Shown here: positions 51,457 to 59,585 of the stretch, one piece after another
Layout: every line of letters begins with the position of its first letter
Numbering within the stretch: the first letter of the stretch is position 1
DNA from: ZC4RG30 sp046047615
GTDB lineage: Bacteria; Pseudomonadota; Gammaproteobacteria; Steroidobacterales; Steroidobacteraceae
Assembly: GCA_046047615.1 (NCBI GenBank)
Contig: JBJOHO010000050.1
Coordinates: 1-64,000, forward strand
DNA: 64,000 bases
Direction: 5' to 3'
The notes under the pieces: model-generated
The model's input: the letters and a program-made list of their open reading frames with translations, nothing else
What the model was told of the DNA's origin: nothing
Databases searched by the model: none
Made by a program: the position numbers and the translations under genes

Positions 51457-53466
51457 TCAGGGTGCTGCTGCCTGGGATCCGGCCAGGCCCAGCGGCTGTG
51501 CCAGATGCGACTCCAGGACACGACGGGCCCCCGCCAGGTTCAGGTGCTCGGTGTCGCGATACAGGTAGCGCCCGTCCTGCACCATCGAGCACAGCGAAGC
51601 GTCGCAGAAGCTGGATGTCGGGTCGATGAATGACACCGACGGGTGGCCGGCAGCCAGACGCGCCAGCGCCTCGCGGTAGTCCTCGCGCTGGCGGTCGTAG
51701 GCGGCGCGCGGGATATCGCACTCGATGCCTGCTCCCAGTCCGGCGGCGCGCTCGCAGGTTTCCGGCAACTGGCCAAATGTCGGCACATCCACGAGCCAGA
51801 CCACCTTACGGCCCGTGGCCTCCAGCCCGGCCAGCAGCGCACTGCCGCCGACTTCCAAGGCGCCGTAGTACTCCAGGGTACGCGTGCCATCGAGGTAGTC
51901 GTTGGGCTCATTGCGGCGCCGGATCTCCGGCCACGCCTGCGCCACGACGATTGTCTCGAGCGAGGGCAGGGCTGCGGCCACCCGCAGCACTTCGTTGGCA
52001 ACCGCGCGGCAATTGAGCCCATAGGGACTGTTGTTGAGGCGGCGGATGTCGAGGTTGGGGTAGAGGTCGCAGCCATTGCTGCCCATCAGCAGCGCCGGCA
52101 CGGACAGCTTGTCATGCACGAAGGGCTGGAACACGGCTGAGGAGTGGCTGTCGCCGATCACCATGATCCGCGGCGCTGGACCGGTCACATGGCAGTTCTG
52201 CTGCGACAGATGGGGCAGCCCCAGGATGGCGGTGCAGGTCGTGCCCTGCTCAAGTCCGGTGTCGAAGGCCTTGCGGACCTCGTAGGGAAGGTCGGCCGAC
52301 TGCGCCGACTCGCCGATGCGCGTCGTCGTCCACGGACCATAGTGGAGCACCAGCGCAACCGCCAGCAGGGATGCCATCACACCGCCCAGCGGTGCAACGT
52401 GACCCATGCCCTTGGCGCGCCGTACCGGCCTTTCGATGAAGCGGTAGGTGACCCAGGCCAGCAGGATCGACACCGCGACCGCCACGATCTTCACCGTGGC
52501 CTCCGGCGCCCCGTAGACGATCCACTCATAGGACAGGAACGGCCAGTGCCACAGGTACAGTGGGTAGCTGATGAGGCCGAACCACACCATCACCGGGTTC
52601 GCGAGCACCCAACGGTTCACCACGGCAGTCGGCCCCGACAGGATGAGAAGCACGGCCCCGACGACCGGGATGAACGCCCACGCGCCAGGGAAAACCAGTT
52701 CCTCGGACATGAACAGCACGCCACCACCGATGAGCGCAAGGCCAACGATGGAGGCGGCATGACGCCAAGTGCCCGTCGGGTTCGCCAGCGTCGGACGGCT
52801 GCGCAGCAGCCATGCCAACCCTGCACCCGCCAGAAGTTCCCAGAAACGCGACAACGGCGAGAAGAACATGCCCACCGTGTCGGTGCGCAGCATGATCATC
52901 GTCACGGCAAACGAGGCAAGGGCCACTGCCACCAGCAGCAGCATGATGTTCGCGCGCCACTTCCAGGCCAGCCACACCAGGAATGGCCAGACGATGTAGA
53001 ACTGCTCTTCGACCCCGAGCGACCACAGATGGATGAGCGGCTTGGCCGTGGTCGCGGCGTCGAAGTAGCCGCTCTCCTGCCACAACGCGAAGTTCGCGAT
53101 GAAGGCGGAGCCTGCAGCCACGTGCCGCGCCACATTGCGGAACTCCTCCGTGAACAGCAGCAGCCAGCCCAACACCAGCGTGGTGGCCAGCACCATCGAC
53201 AAGGCCGGGAAGATGCGCCGCACCCGGCGGGCGTAGAAGTCGGCAAAACTGAAACTGCCGCGTTCCAGGTTCTCGAAGATGATGGTCGAGATCAGGAAAC
53301 CGGAGATGACGAAGAATATGTCGACGCCGATGAACCCGCCGGTGAGCAGGTGCGGAAAGGCGTGGAAGGCAACGACCGGCAGTACGGCAACGGCACGCAG
53401 GCCATCGATGTCCGGTCGGTACTTGGGCTGTACCAGCCCACCATGGGCGGCAGGATCATGGCTCAT
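51457..53466 (-). CDS. OafA/YrhL-type membrane O-acyltransferase with C-terminal SGNH domain
   Basis: 669 aa. Acyltransferase-3 domain of about ten TM helices (1-370) with YRPDIDGLRAVAVLPVVAFHAFP and GGFIGVDIFFVISGFLIS. A linker and periplasmic SGNH esterase/transferase domain (about 420-660) follow, with block I MVIGDSHSSAVF and block V DTEHLNLAGA. Such proteins acetylate or acylate O-antigen, exopolysaccharide or peptidoglycan sugars. It is convergent with the acyl cassette and downstream of gmk on the same strand, so it may be a foreign insertion next to gmk. The target glycan is unknown. Confidence 0.92.
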   Translation of the reverse strand: MSHDPAAHGGLVQPKYRPDIDGLRAVAVLPVVAFHAFPHLLTGGFIGVDIFFVISGFLISTIIFENLERGSFSFADFYARRVRRIFPALSMVLATTLVLGWLLLFTEEFRNVARHVAAGSAFIANFALWQESGYFDAATTAKPLIHLWSLGVEEQFYIVWPFLVWLAWKWRANIMLLLVAVALASFAVTMIMLRTDTVGMFFSPLSRFWELLAGAGLAWLLRSRPTLANPTGTWRHAASIVGLALIGGGVLFMSEELVFPGAWAFIPVVGAVLLILSGPTAVVNRWVLANPVMVWFGLISYPLYLWHWPFLSYEWIVYGAPEATVKIVAVAVSILLAWVTYRFIERPVRRAKGMGHVAPLGGVMASLLAVALVLHYGPWTTTRIGESAQSADLPYEVRKAFDTGLEQGTTCTAILGLPHLSQQNCHVTGPAPRIMVIGDSHSSAVFQPFVHDKLSVPALLMGSNGCDLYPNLDIRRLNNSPYGLNCRAVANEVLRVAAALPSLETIVVAQAWPEIRRRNEPNDYLDGTRTLEYYGALEVGGSALLAGLEATGRKVVWLVDVPTFGQLPETCERAAGLGAGIECDIPRAAYDRQREDYREALARLAAGHPSVSFIDPTSSFCDASLCSMVQDGRYLYRDTEHLNLAGARRVLESHLAQPLGLAGSQAAAP

Positions 53467-53591
53467 CGGTGCGGGGCTCCTCGGCCAGTGGAAAAGTGTG
53501 GATCAGTACGGCCACGACCCACCGGCAGGCAGGGCTGACTCGCACTCCGGCCGAGACTAGAGGGGGCAGGGATGGCCGTCTGCCAACGGCA

Positions 53592-54242
53592 TCACGTCGC
53601 CATCAATTCAGAAAGCAGGGGCTTGAGTTCCGCGCGCGATGAAACATAGGCCGCGCCGTTCCCCGACAATATCGCGCGAAGCGCTTCAAGCGCCTGCGCG
53701 AAGTCGTCGTTGACGACGACATAGTCGAATTCCGGGTAATGCGCCATGTCGCCACGCGCCTCGGCGAGGCGCCGCTCGATGACATCGGCGCTGTCGGTGC
53801 GCCGGCTCTCCAGCCGGTGGCGCAGGGCGGATGTGGAAGGCGGCAGGATGAAGATCCCCTGTACGCCAGGCATGGCCGCGCGGACCTGCCGGGCACCCTG
53901 CCAGTCGATCTCCAGCACCACGTCATGCCCTGCCGCAAGCAAGGCCATCACCGCGTCCCGACCGGTGCCGTAGCGGTTCCCGAAGACCTCTGCGTGTTCC
54001 AGGAAGCCGCCCGCAGCCACCATGGCCGCGAACGTCGCAGTTGTGACGAAGTGGTACTCGCGCCCGTCCTGCTCCGACGCCCGGGGCAAGCGCGTCGTGT
54101 ATGACACCGAGACCTGAACCCGGGGCTCGGCCTCGAGCAGGGCGCGCACGAGGCTGGATTTCCCGGCCCCGGATGGAGCGGACACCATGAAGACCCTGGG
54201 CAGAGTTGTGTGCTGCGTCACGTCGGTCGGATCCTGAGTCAT
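53592..54242 (-). CDS. gmk: Guanylate kinase
   Basis: 216 aa. P-loop VFMVSAPSGAGKSSLVRALL, then VSYTTRLPRASEQDGREYHF, DVVLEIDWQGARQVRAAMPG and RRLAEARGDMAHYPEFDYVVVNDD. It phosphorylates GMP. It starts at ATG 54242; an extra 20 residues before the P-loop are plausible, and a start nearer VFMV is also possible. Normally gmk is followed by rpoZ and spoT; here the acyltransferase and acyl cassette lie between. Confidence 0.95.
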   Translation of the reverse strand: MTQDPTDVTQHTTLPRVFMVSAPSGAGKSSLVRALLEAEPRVQVSVSYTTRLPRASEQDGREYHFVTTATFAAMVAAGGFLEHAEVFGNRYGTGRDAVMALLAAGHDVVLEIDWQGARQVRAAMPGVQGIFILPPSTSALRHRLESRRTDSADVIERRLAEARGDMAHYPEFDYVVVNDDFAQALEALRAILSGNGAAYVSSRAELKPLLSELMAT

Positions 54243-54325
54243 GAAAATATTGTGTCGGAAATGTGAAAGGACGGTCAGCATTTGCCCGTCCGCAAGCTGC
54301 CCACAGTCGGCAGAAAGGACGCCCA

Positions 54326-55081
54326 ATGCAAGAGTCAGCGACCACAAACCGGGCCAGCTTCACCCTGCGAGCCTACCCCGTCACCATGCTGCTGCTGGGC
54401 CTCGTGGCGCTGCTCATGCTGGCGCACATTGCCGTGACGATAGCCAGCTTCAACGGCAACACCTGGATGATGGGCTTTGGGCCCAAGTTCGACATGAGTC
54501 GGGAGGCCAACATTCCCTCCTATCTCTCCGGGCTGCTGTTGCTGCTCGCCAGTGCCAGCGCTGCGGTGCTGGGCATGGGCCACGTCGGGAGCCGCGAGCA
54601 GGACAAGATCCGCAGGTCCTGGCTGATTTGTGCGGTGGGCCTGGCGTTCATGTCGCTGGACGAAACCACGGCAATCCATGAGTTGCTGAACGAGCCTGCA
54701 GCGGCTGCCTTGGGTGCCTTGGGGATGAGCGGACGGATGGGTCTTTTCTACTTCGCTTGGGTGGTGCCTGCCGCCCTGGGTCTGCTGGCCGCAGCGCCCT
54801 GGTTCTACAACTTCCTGCGCCGCATGCCACCGGACCTGCGGCGGCGCTGCCTGATGGCTGGCGCACTGTTCGTGGCCGGGGCGGTCGGGATCGAAATGTT
54901 CGAAGGTGATGTCGTCGAGCAGCATGGCCGCGATTGGCGCTACCTGCTGTGGGTCACCGCCGAGGAGACGGCCGAGATGACCGCCGTGGTCCTGTTCATT
55001 CGCGCCGCACTGCTCGAATTGGAACGCCGGAGCGGTTTCAATATCCGCCTCAATCTGGCGACCCCGCCCCAGGGAGCCTGA
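54326..55081 (+). CDS. Multipass membrane protein of unknown function
   Basis: 251 aa with six or seven hydrophobic segments (about 20-45, 65-85, 98-115, 137-160, 180-200, 220-235). Notable conserved-looking polar residues within the membrane are SLDETTAIHELL (DE...HE) and GIEMFEGDVVEQHGRDWRYL, suggesting a metal or catalytic site. ATG at 54326 has AAAGGA nine bases upstream. Divergent from gmk by 83 bp. I cannot assign a family. Confidence 0.78.
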   Translation: MQESATTNRASFTLRAYPVTMLLLGLVALLMLAHIAVTIASFNGNTWMMGFGPKFDMSREANIPSYLSGLLLLLASASAAVLGMGHVGSREQDKIRRSWLICAVGLAFMSLDETTAIHELLNEPAAAALGALGMSGRMGLFYFAWVVPAALGLLAAAPWFYNFLRRMPPDLRRRCLMAGALFVAGAVGIEMFEGDVVEQHGRDWRYLLWVTAEETAEMTAVVLFIRAALLELERRSGFNIRLNLATPPQGA

Positions 55082-55099
55082 GGCGGGGGCCAAGGCCGG

Positions 55100-56386
55100 T
55101 CACTTCCCGCTGGCTTCCACCTTGGCCTGTGTTTCCTTGCCGCCGACGCCGTAGGTGACGGCGGCATTGCGGGTCTTCTGGAACTCGTCCAGCGTCATGC
55201 TGCGGAAGGCGGCATAAACGGCCGGATTGGGCACGCCGCTCACCGCGGCGAGCTTTTCCAGCACGAAGAAGATGGCGCCGTGGCGGATCAGCGCCAGCCA
55301 GTCGAGCCTCCGGATCATGTCCCGCTCGACTTCCGGCAAACCGGCCTGCTCGAATGACTTTTCCTGGTCCGACTTGAACAGCGCGCGGTGTTCCGGGATG
55401 ACCAGGTCGTGGAGGTACTTGTTGAGCCGGAAGTTCTTGACGCTGCGCTCCAGCGTGTAGGGGTAGGTCCCCGGCAACTTCTCCACGCCCGCCACCTGGT
55501 GGTACATGTGCGCGCGGTGCGCCTCGGCCACCTTGGCGCTCATCGGTTCGGGTTCATGGTCGAAGATCATGGTTGCGATCGTGGTCATCGACGGCAGGTA
55601 GGCCGTCTTGTGCGTCACCTTCACGGTTGGCGCGAGGGCACCACGCATCAGCAGCCACATGACGATTTCGGCGCTCTCCATGCCGCCCAGCGCGGCATGG
55701 TCCGCGTGCGTCATGCGCGTGAGTGCGACAGGGTCCTTCTCGAGGAGGTCCATGAACTTGCGGTCCCACTCGATGTCGTTGAAGCCGCAGCGCTCACCGT
55801 GGACCTGGTGCGACAGGCCACCCGTGGCCACGATGCAGACCTTCAGGTCCTCGGGGTAGCTCTCGATGGCATCGCGCAGCGCCTGCCCGAACTTCCAGCA
55901 GCGCCTGGCGCTGGGCACCGGGAACTGCAGCACACCCATCTGCAGCGGGATGATCGGCACCGGCCAGTCAGGATTGCGGTCCAGCAGCACGGACATCGGC
56001 GAGAAGCAGCCATGGTCCAGAGGCTTGCCCTGGAAGAAGGACATGTCGAACTCGTCGGCGACCAGCGACTCGCCGATATGTCGGGCCAGCGCGCTGTGCC
56101 CCTTGATCGGCGGCAGGCCACGTGCGCCGCCGCCCTCGTCCGCCACCGGGTACTCCTCGCCCACGCCCAACGCAAAGGCCGAGTAGTGGTCGAAGAAGAA
56201 CGACGTCACATGGTCGTTGTAGATGATGAACATCACGTCCGGCTGCTTTTCCTTCAGCCAGGCCTTGATCGGCTCGTAGGCGTCGAAGATCGGCTTCCAG
56301 ACCGGGTCGGCCTGCTTGTTGGCATCGAGCGCAAAGCCGATGGTAGGCGTGTGGGACGTGGCGATAGCGCCAATGATGCGTGCCAT
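55100..56386 (-). CDS. Fused LigB-LigA extradiol dioxygenase, gallate/protocatechuate type
   Basis: 428 aa. The N-terminal 290 residues are a LigB catalytic domain: ARIIGAIATSHTPTIGFALD, IIYNDHVTSFFFDHYSAFALG, GHSALARHIGESLVADEFDM, and the catalytic His region VATGGLSHQVHGERCGF. Residues about 335-420 resemble LigA (YLHDLVIPEHRALFKSDQ, then DWLALIRHGAIFFVLEKLA). A single polypeptide with both parts matches gallate dioxygenases (DesB, about 418 aa). Fe2+ ring cleavage of gallate or a relative is inferred. No lactonase, hydratase or aldolase gene of the pathway is nearby, so this is an orphan. Confidence 0.9.
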   Translation of the reverse strand: MARIIGAIATSHTPTIGFALDANKQADPVWKPIFDAYEPIKAWLKEKQPDVMFIIYNDHVTSFFFDHYSAFALGVGEEYPVADEGGGARGLPPIKGHSALARHIGESLVADEFDMSFFQGKPLDHGCFSPMSVLLDRNPDWPVPIIPLQMGVLQFPVPSARRCWKFGQALRDAIESYPEDLKVCIVATGGLSHQVHGERCGFNDIEWDRKFMDLLEKDPVALTRMTHADHAALGGMESAEIVMWLLMRGALAPTVKVTHKTAYLPSMTTIATMIFDHEPEPMSAKVAEAHRAHMYHQVAGVEKLPGTYPYTLERSVKNFRLNKYLHDLVIPEHRALFKSDQEKSFEQAGLPEVERDMIRRLDWLALIRHGAIFFVLEKLAAVSGVPNPAVYAAFRSMTLDEFQKTRNAAVTYGVGGKETQAKVEASGK

Positions 56387-56523
56387 GGACGGACTTCCTG
56401 TTGTTGCGGGCCGCGGGACCGGCCGACCGCCGCCAAGTGTGCCAGCGATCGGAAAGCGACGCTCTAGCGGGTGATACGAATTCCGGGCCGGAAACCCGAC
56501 CTCGGCAGCCGGCTGCGGCGGAC

Positions 56524-57396
56524 TCACTCGATGTTCTGCACCTGCTCCCGCATCTGCTCGATCAGCACTTTCATCTCCATGGCCAGCCTCGTGGTCTCCA
56601 GATCCTGCGATTTCGATGACAGGGTATTGGCCTCGCGGTTGAACTCCTGCATCAGGAAGTCGAGCCGCCGCCCGGCCGGCTCCGGCCCGGCCAGGATGCG
56701 CCGCGTCTCGGCAAGGTGACCCTCAAGCCGGTCGAGTTCCTCGGCCACATCCATGCGCTGCGCCAGCAGCACCAGTTCCTGCTCGAGCCGGTCGGCGTCC
56801 ACGGTCCGCCGCAGCTCGCCGAGCCGATCCTCGAGGCGCTGCCGCATCGCCTGCTGGACCTGTGGCAACCGCCCGCGGACCTGCGAGACGAGCGTGCGGA
56901 TGTCCTCGCATCGCAGGGCGATGGTTTCCGCAAGCCGCGCCCCCTCCGCCTGCCGCATGGACACGAGCGCCTCGACGGCCTGCTCCAGGAGTGCCCGCGC
57001 TGCGCTGACCAGCGACTCCGGCTCTTGCCGCTCCTCGCGGATCAGGCCGGGGAAACGCAACAGCTCGGCAAGGTCCACCTGGGTGGTGGCCTGTTCCGGG
57101 ACACAGGCAGCGACCTCTGCCAGGTGCCGGCGCAGCTGTGCCAGTACCGCTTGTTCCAGTTCCATGCTGCGTGTCGTGGTCTGCTCCAGACGCAGACTCA
57201 GGGTGGCGTCGACCTTGCCTCGTCGCAGGCCGCGCTGCAGTACGGCGCGCAGCTCCGGCTCCAGCGAACGCAAGTCCTCGGGCAGCCGCGGCGTGATCTC
57301 CAGGAACCGGTGGTTGACGCTGCGCAATTCGCAGACCAAGGTCCCTTGTGGTACCCGGGTTTCGGACCGGGCGAAGCCCGTCATGCTGGTGATCAT
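56524..57396 (-). CDS. yicC: YicC-family endoribonuclease-like protein
   Basis: 290 aa, the normal length. MITSMTGFARSE start, ELRSVNHRFLEITPRLPEDL, and the C-terminal DUF1732 FLMQEFNREANTLSSKSQDLETTRLAMEMKVLIEQMREQVQNIE are characteristic. YicC proteins have metal-dependent endoribonuclease activity in E. coli. ATG at 57396 is preferred over the fifth-codon ATG. It is divergent from the PP2C gene by 55 bp. gmk, its usual downstream partner, is 2.3 kb away. Confidence 0.92.
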   Translation of the reverse strand: MITSMTGFARSETRVPQGTLVCELRSVNHRFLEITPRLPEDLRSLEPELRAVLQRGLRRGKVDATLSLRLEQTTTRSMELEQAVLAQLRRHLAEVAACVPEQATTQVDLAELLRFPGLIREERQEPESLVSAARALLEQAVEALVSMRQAEGARLAETIALRCEDIRTLVSQVRGRLPQVQQAMRQRLEDRLGELRRTVDADRLEQELVLLAQRMDVAEELDRLEGHLAETRRILAGPEPAGRRLDFLMQEFNREANTLSSKSQDLETTRLAMEMKVLIEQMREQVQNIE

Positions 57397-57451
57397 CGTT
57401 TGCCGCGTTCCTGAAGGCATGGTCTGATAGAGGGCTGACAGTCTAACCACG

Positions 57452-58231
57452 ATGCAGGCGCAAGGCTGGGTCCCGCGCCGGAGAGTCCGCTTGCGGGTCG
57501 AATACGCAGAAATCAGCTTGTGCGGAGCCCGCGAGTCCAACCAGGACCGCGTCGGGTCCGTGGTGATGCCCGATGCGGTGATGTTGGCGGTGCTCGACGG
57601 AATGGGTGGGCATCTGCAGGGAGAACTGGCCGCCAGTACCGGCTGCGTTGCCTTGCTCGAACGGTTCCGGTCCAGCCTCACGCCGCTCCCGGATGCAGCG
57701 GGGTTCCTCGGGGAGTCGTTGCAGCTGGCGCATGCCCAGGTCGTGGCGCTGGGGCAGCACATGCCGCTTGAGCGGCGGCCGCGTGCGACCTGTGCCGTGT
57801 GCCTCGTACAGGACAACGTGGCCTGGTATGCCCACCTTGGCGACAGCCGTGTCTATCTGCTGCGGCAAGGCACCGTACACGAGCGGACGCGCGACCACAG
57901 CCACGTCGAGCAGTTGGTGCAGCACGGCATCATCACCGAGGAACAGGTGAACACCCACCCACTGCGCAATTACGTCGAAGCCTGCATTGGTGGCGACCCT
58001 CTGCCCCCGGTGCCCGCGCTCAGTGCGGGCCGTGCGGTCCTTCCGGGAGACATCCTGCTGGTGTGCACCGATGGCTTCTGGTCCGGTCTGACCGAGCGCG
58101 AGATCGCGACGACCCTGTACTCGGGCTATCCGGTGAAAGCGTGCCTTGAGGCCCTGGCGGAATTGTCCGTGCGACGCTGCGGAGCTGGCAGCGACAACAC
58201 AACCGCCGCCGTCCTGCGGCTCAAGGAGTGA
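57452..58231 (+). CDS. PP2C-family protein serine/threonine phosphatase
   Basis: 259 aa. Metal-binding motifs of the PPM fold are in place: CGARESNQDRVGSVV, VLDGMGGHLQGELAA, YAHLGDSRVYLLR, LLVCTDGFWSG and GSDNTTAAVL. Phosphatases of this type reverse Hanks-type kinase action; no kinase is adjacent. Its stop codon overlaps a GTG upstream of rph and it shares the AAGGAG used by rph, so expression is coupled to tRNA processing genes. Start at the ATG 57452. Confidence 0.9.
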   Translation: MQAQGWVPRRRVRLRVEYAEISLCGARESNQDRVGSVVMPDAVMLAVLDGMGGHLQGELAASTGCVALLERFRSSLTPLPDAAGFLGESLQLAHAQVVALGQHMPLERRPRATCAVCLVQDNVAWYAHLGDSRVYLLRQGTVHERTRDHSHVEQLVQHGIITEEQVNTHPLRNYVEACIGGDPLPPVPALSAGRAVLPGDILLVCTDGFWSGLTEREIATTLYSGYPVKACLEALAELSVRRCGAGSDNTTAAVLRLKE

Positions 58232-58236
58232 ACATC

Positions 58237-58992
58237 ATGACGCACGGTGCGGCGACCCCGAGGCACGATGGCCGGCAACCGGAGGACCTGCGTCCTGTCC
58301 GTTTCACCCGCGGCTTCACGCGGCATGCCGAAGGCTCGTGCCTGGTCGAATTCGGTTCGACGCGCGTGCTGTGCACCGCCAGCGTGGAAGAGGGCGTCCC
58401 CGGGTTCCTGCGAGGCAAGGGACAAGGCTGGGTTACAGCCGAATACGGCATGCTGCCGCGTGCGACGCATACGCGTGGTGCGCGCGAAGCGGCCAAGGGC
58501 AAGCAGTCCGGCCGCACACTGGAGATCCAGCGGCTGATCGGTCGCTCGTTGCGGGCCGCCCTCGACCTGTCTGCGCTCGGTGAACGCACCATCACCCTCG
58601 ATTGCGACGTGCTGCAGGCCGATGGCGGTACACGCACGGCGTCCGTGACCGGCGCCTATGTCGCACTCGCGGATGCCTGCGCCGTCCTTGCCCGCCGCAA
58701 GGGCTTGTCCAATCCGCTGCACGGCCAGGTCGCGGCGATCTCGGTGGGCATCGTGGGGGGCAGGCCCGTGCTCGACCTCGATTACGTCGAGGATTCCTCC
58801 GCCGAGACGGACATGAACGTGGTGATGAACAGCGGTGGCGGCTTCATCGAGGTGCAGGGCACCGCCGAGGGCCATGCGATGCGACGTGACGAAATCGATC
58901 GGTTGCTGGAACTGGCAACGGCCGGTACGGCACGTCTGTTTGAGCTGCAGCGCCACGCCTTGGCGGCTGTCCTCGCCGCACCGCCGCGGTGA
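58237..58992 (+). CDS. rph: Ribonuclease PH
   Basis: 251 aa. Phosphorolytic 3'-5' exonuclease that trims tRNA 3' ends. LRPVRFTRGFTRHAEGSCLVEFG, EYGMLPRATHTRGAREAAKGKQSGRTLEIQRLIGRSLRA, CDVLQADGGTRTASVTGAYVAL and DLDYVEDSSAETDMNVVM are diagnostic. ATG at 58237 is used because AAGGAG (58223-58228) is correctly spaced; a GTG at 58228 is not. The stop overlaps rdgB. Confidence 0.96.
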   Translation: MTHGAATPRHDGRQPEDLRPVRFTRGFTRHAEGSCLVEFGSTRVLCTASVEEGVPGFLRGKGQGWVTAEYGMLPRATHTRGAREAAKGKQSGRTLEIQRLIGRSLRAALDLSALGERTITLDCDVLQADGGTRTASVTGAYVALADACAVLARRKGLSNPLHGQVAAISVGIVGGRPVLDLDYVEDSSAETDMNVVMNSGGGFIEVQGTAEGHAMRRDEIDRLLELATAGTARLFELQRHALAAVLAAPPR

Positions 58993-59585
58993 CGCGCTGG
59001 GTCCTCGCCACCGGCAACGCGGGCAAGCAGCGGGAGTTGCAGGCCCTGCTGGCGCCGCTGGGCCATGCCGTGGTGATGCAGTCGACCTTGGGCGTGGTGC
59101 CGGTCGATGAAACTGGCAGCACCTTCCACGAGAACGCACTGCTCAAGGCGCGGCATGCGGCGCGCCACACGGGATTGCCCGCGCTGGCCGACGACTCCGG
59201 ACTCGAGGTCGACGCACTCGGCGGCGCGCCCGGCGTCAGGTCGGCACGTTTCGCCGGGGAACAGGCAACGGACGCACAGAACCTGACGTTGCTGCTCCAG
59301 CAGCTGCGTGCGGTTCCCGCTGCCGGGCGGGGTGCCCGGTTCCGATGCGTCGTGGCGTGGGTGTCCGCGGCCGATGACCCAGCGCCGCGGTTTGCCGAGG
59401 GCTGCTGGGAGGGGCGGATCCTTGAACAAGCACGTGGCGCGGGCGGCTTCGGCTACGACCCGGTGTTCCTGCCCACCGGTTCGTCCCTCACGGTGGCCGA
59501 ACTCGACGAGGCGGAAAAAAACCGTGCCAGCCACCGTGGGCAGGCGCTACGCGCCTTGCTGGCCCAGTGGGAGCAGGGCCGCTGA
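58989..59585 (+). CDS. rdgB: RdgB dITP/XTP pyrophosphatase (Ham1 family)
   Basis: 198 aa. Signature VLATGNAGKQRELQALLAPLG, then STFHENALLKARHAARHTGLPALADDSGLEVDALGG and GAGGFGYDPVFLP. It hydrolyses dITP, ITP and XTP to keep them out of DNA and RNA. GTG start overlapping the rph stop (GTGA). It overlaps hemW by 19 bp, giving a coupled rph-rdgB-hemW block. Confidence 0.95.
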   Translation: MTRWVLATGNAGKQRELQALLAPLGHAVVMQSTLGVVPVDETGSTFHENALLKARHAARHTGLPALADDSGLEVDALGGAPGVRSARFAGEQATDAQNLTLLLQQLRAVPAAGRGARFRCVVAWVSAADDPAPRFAEGCWEGRILEQARGAGGFGYDPVFLPTGSSLTVAELDEAEKNRASHRGQALRALLAQWEQGR

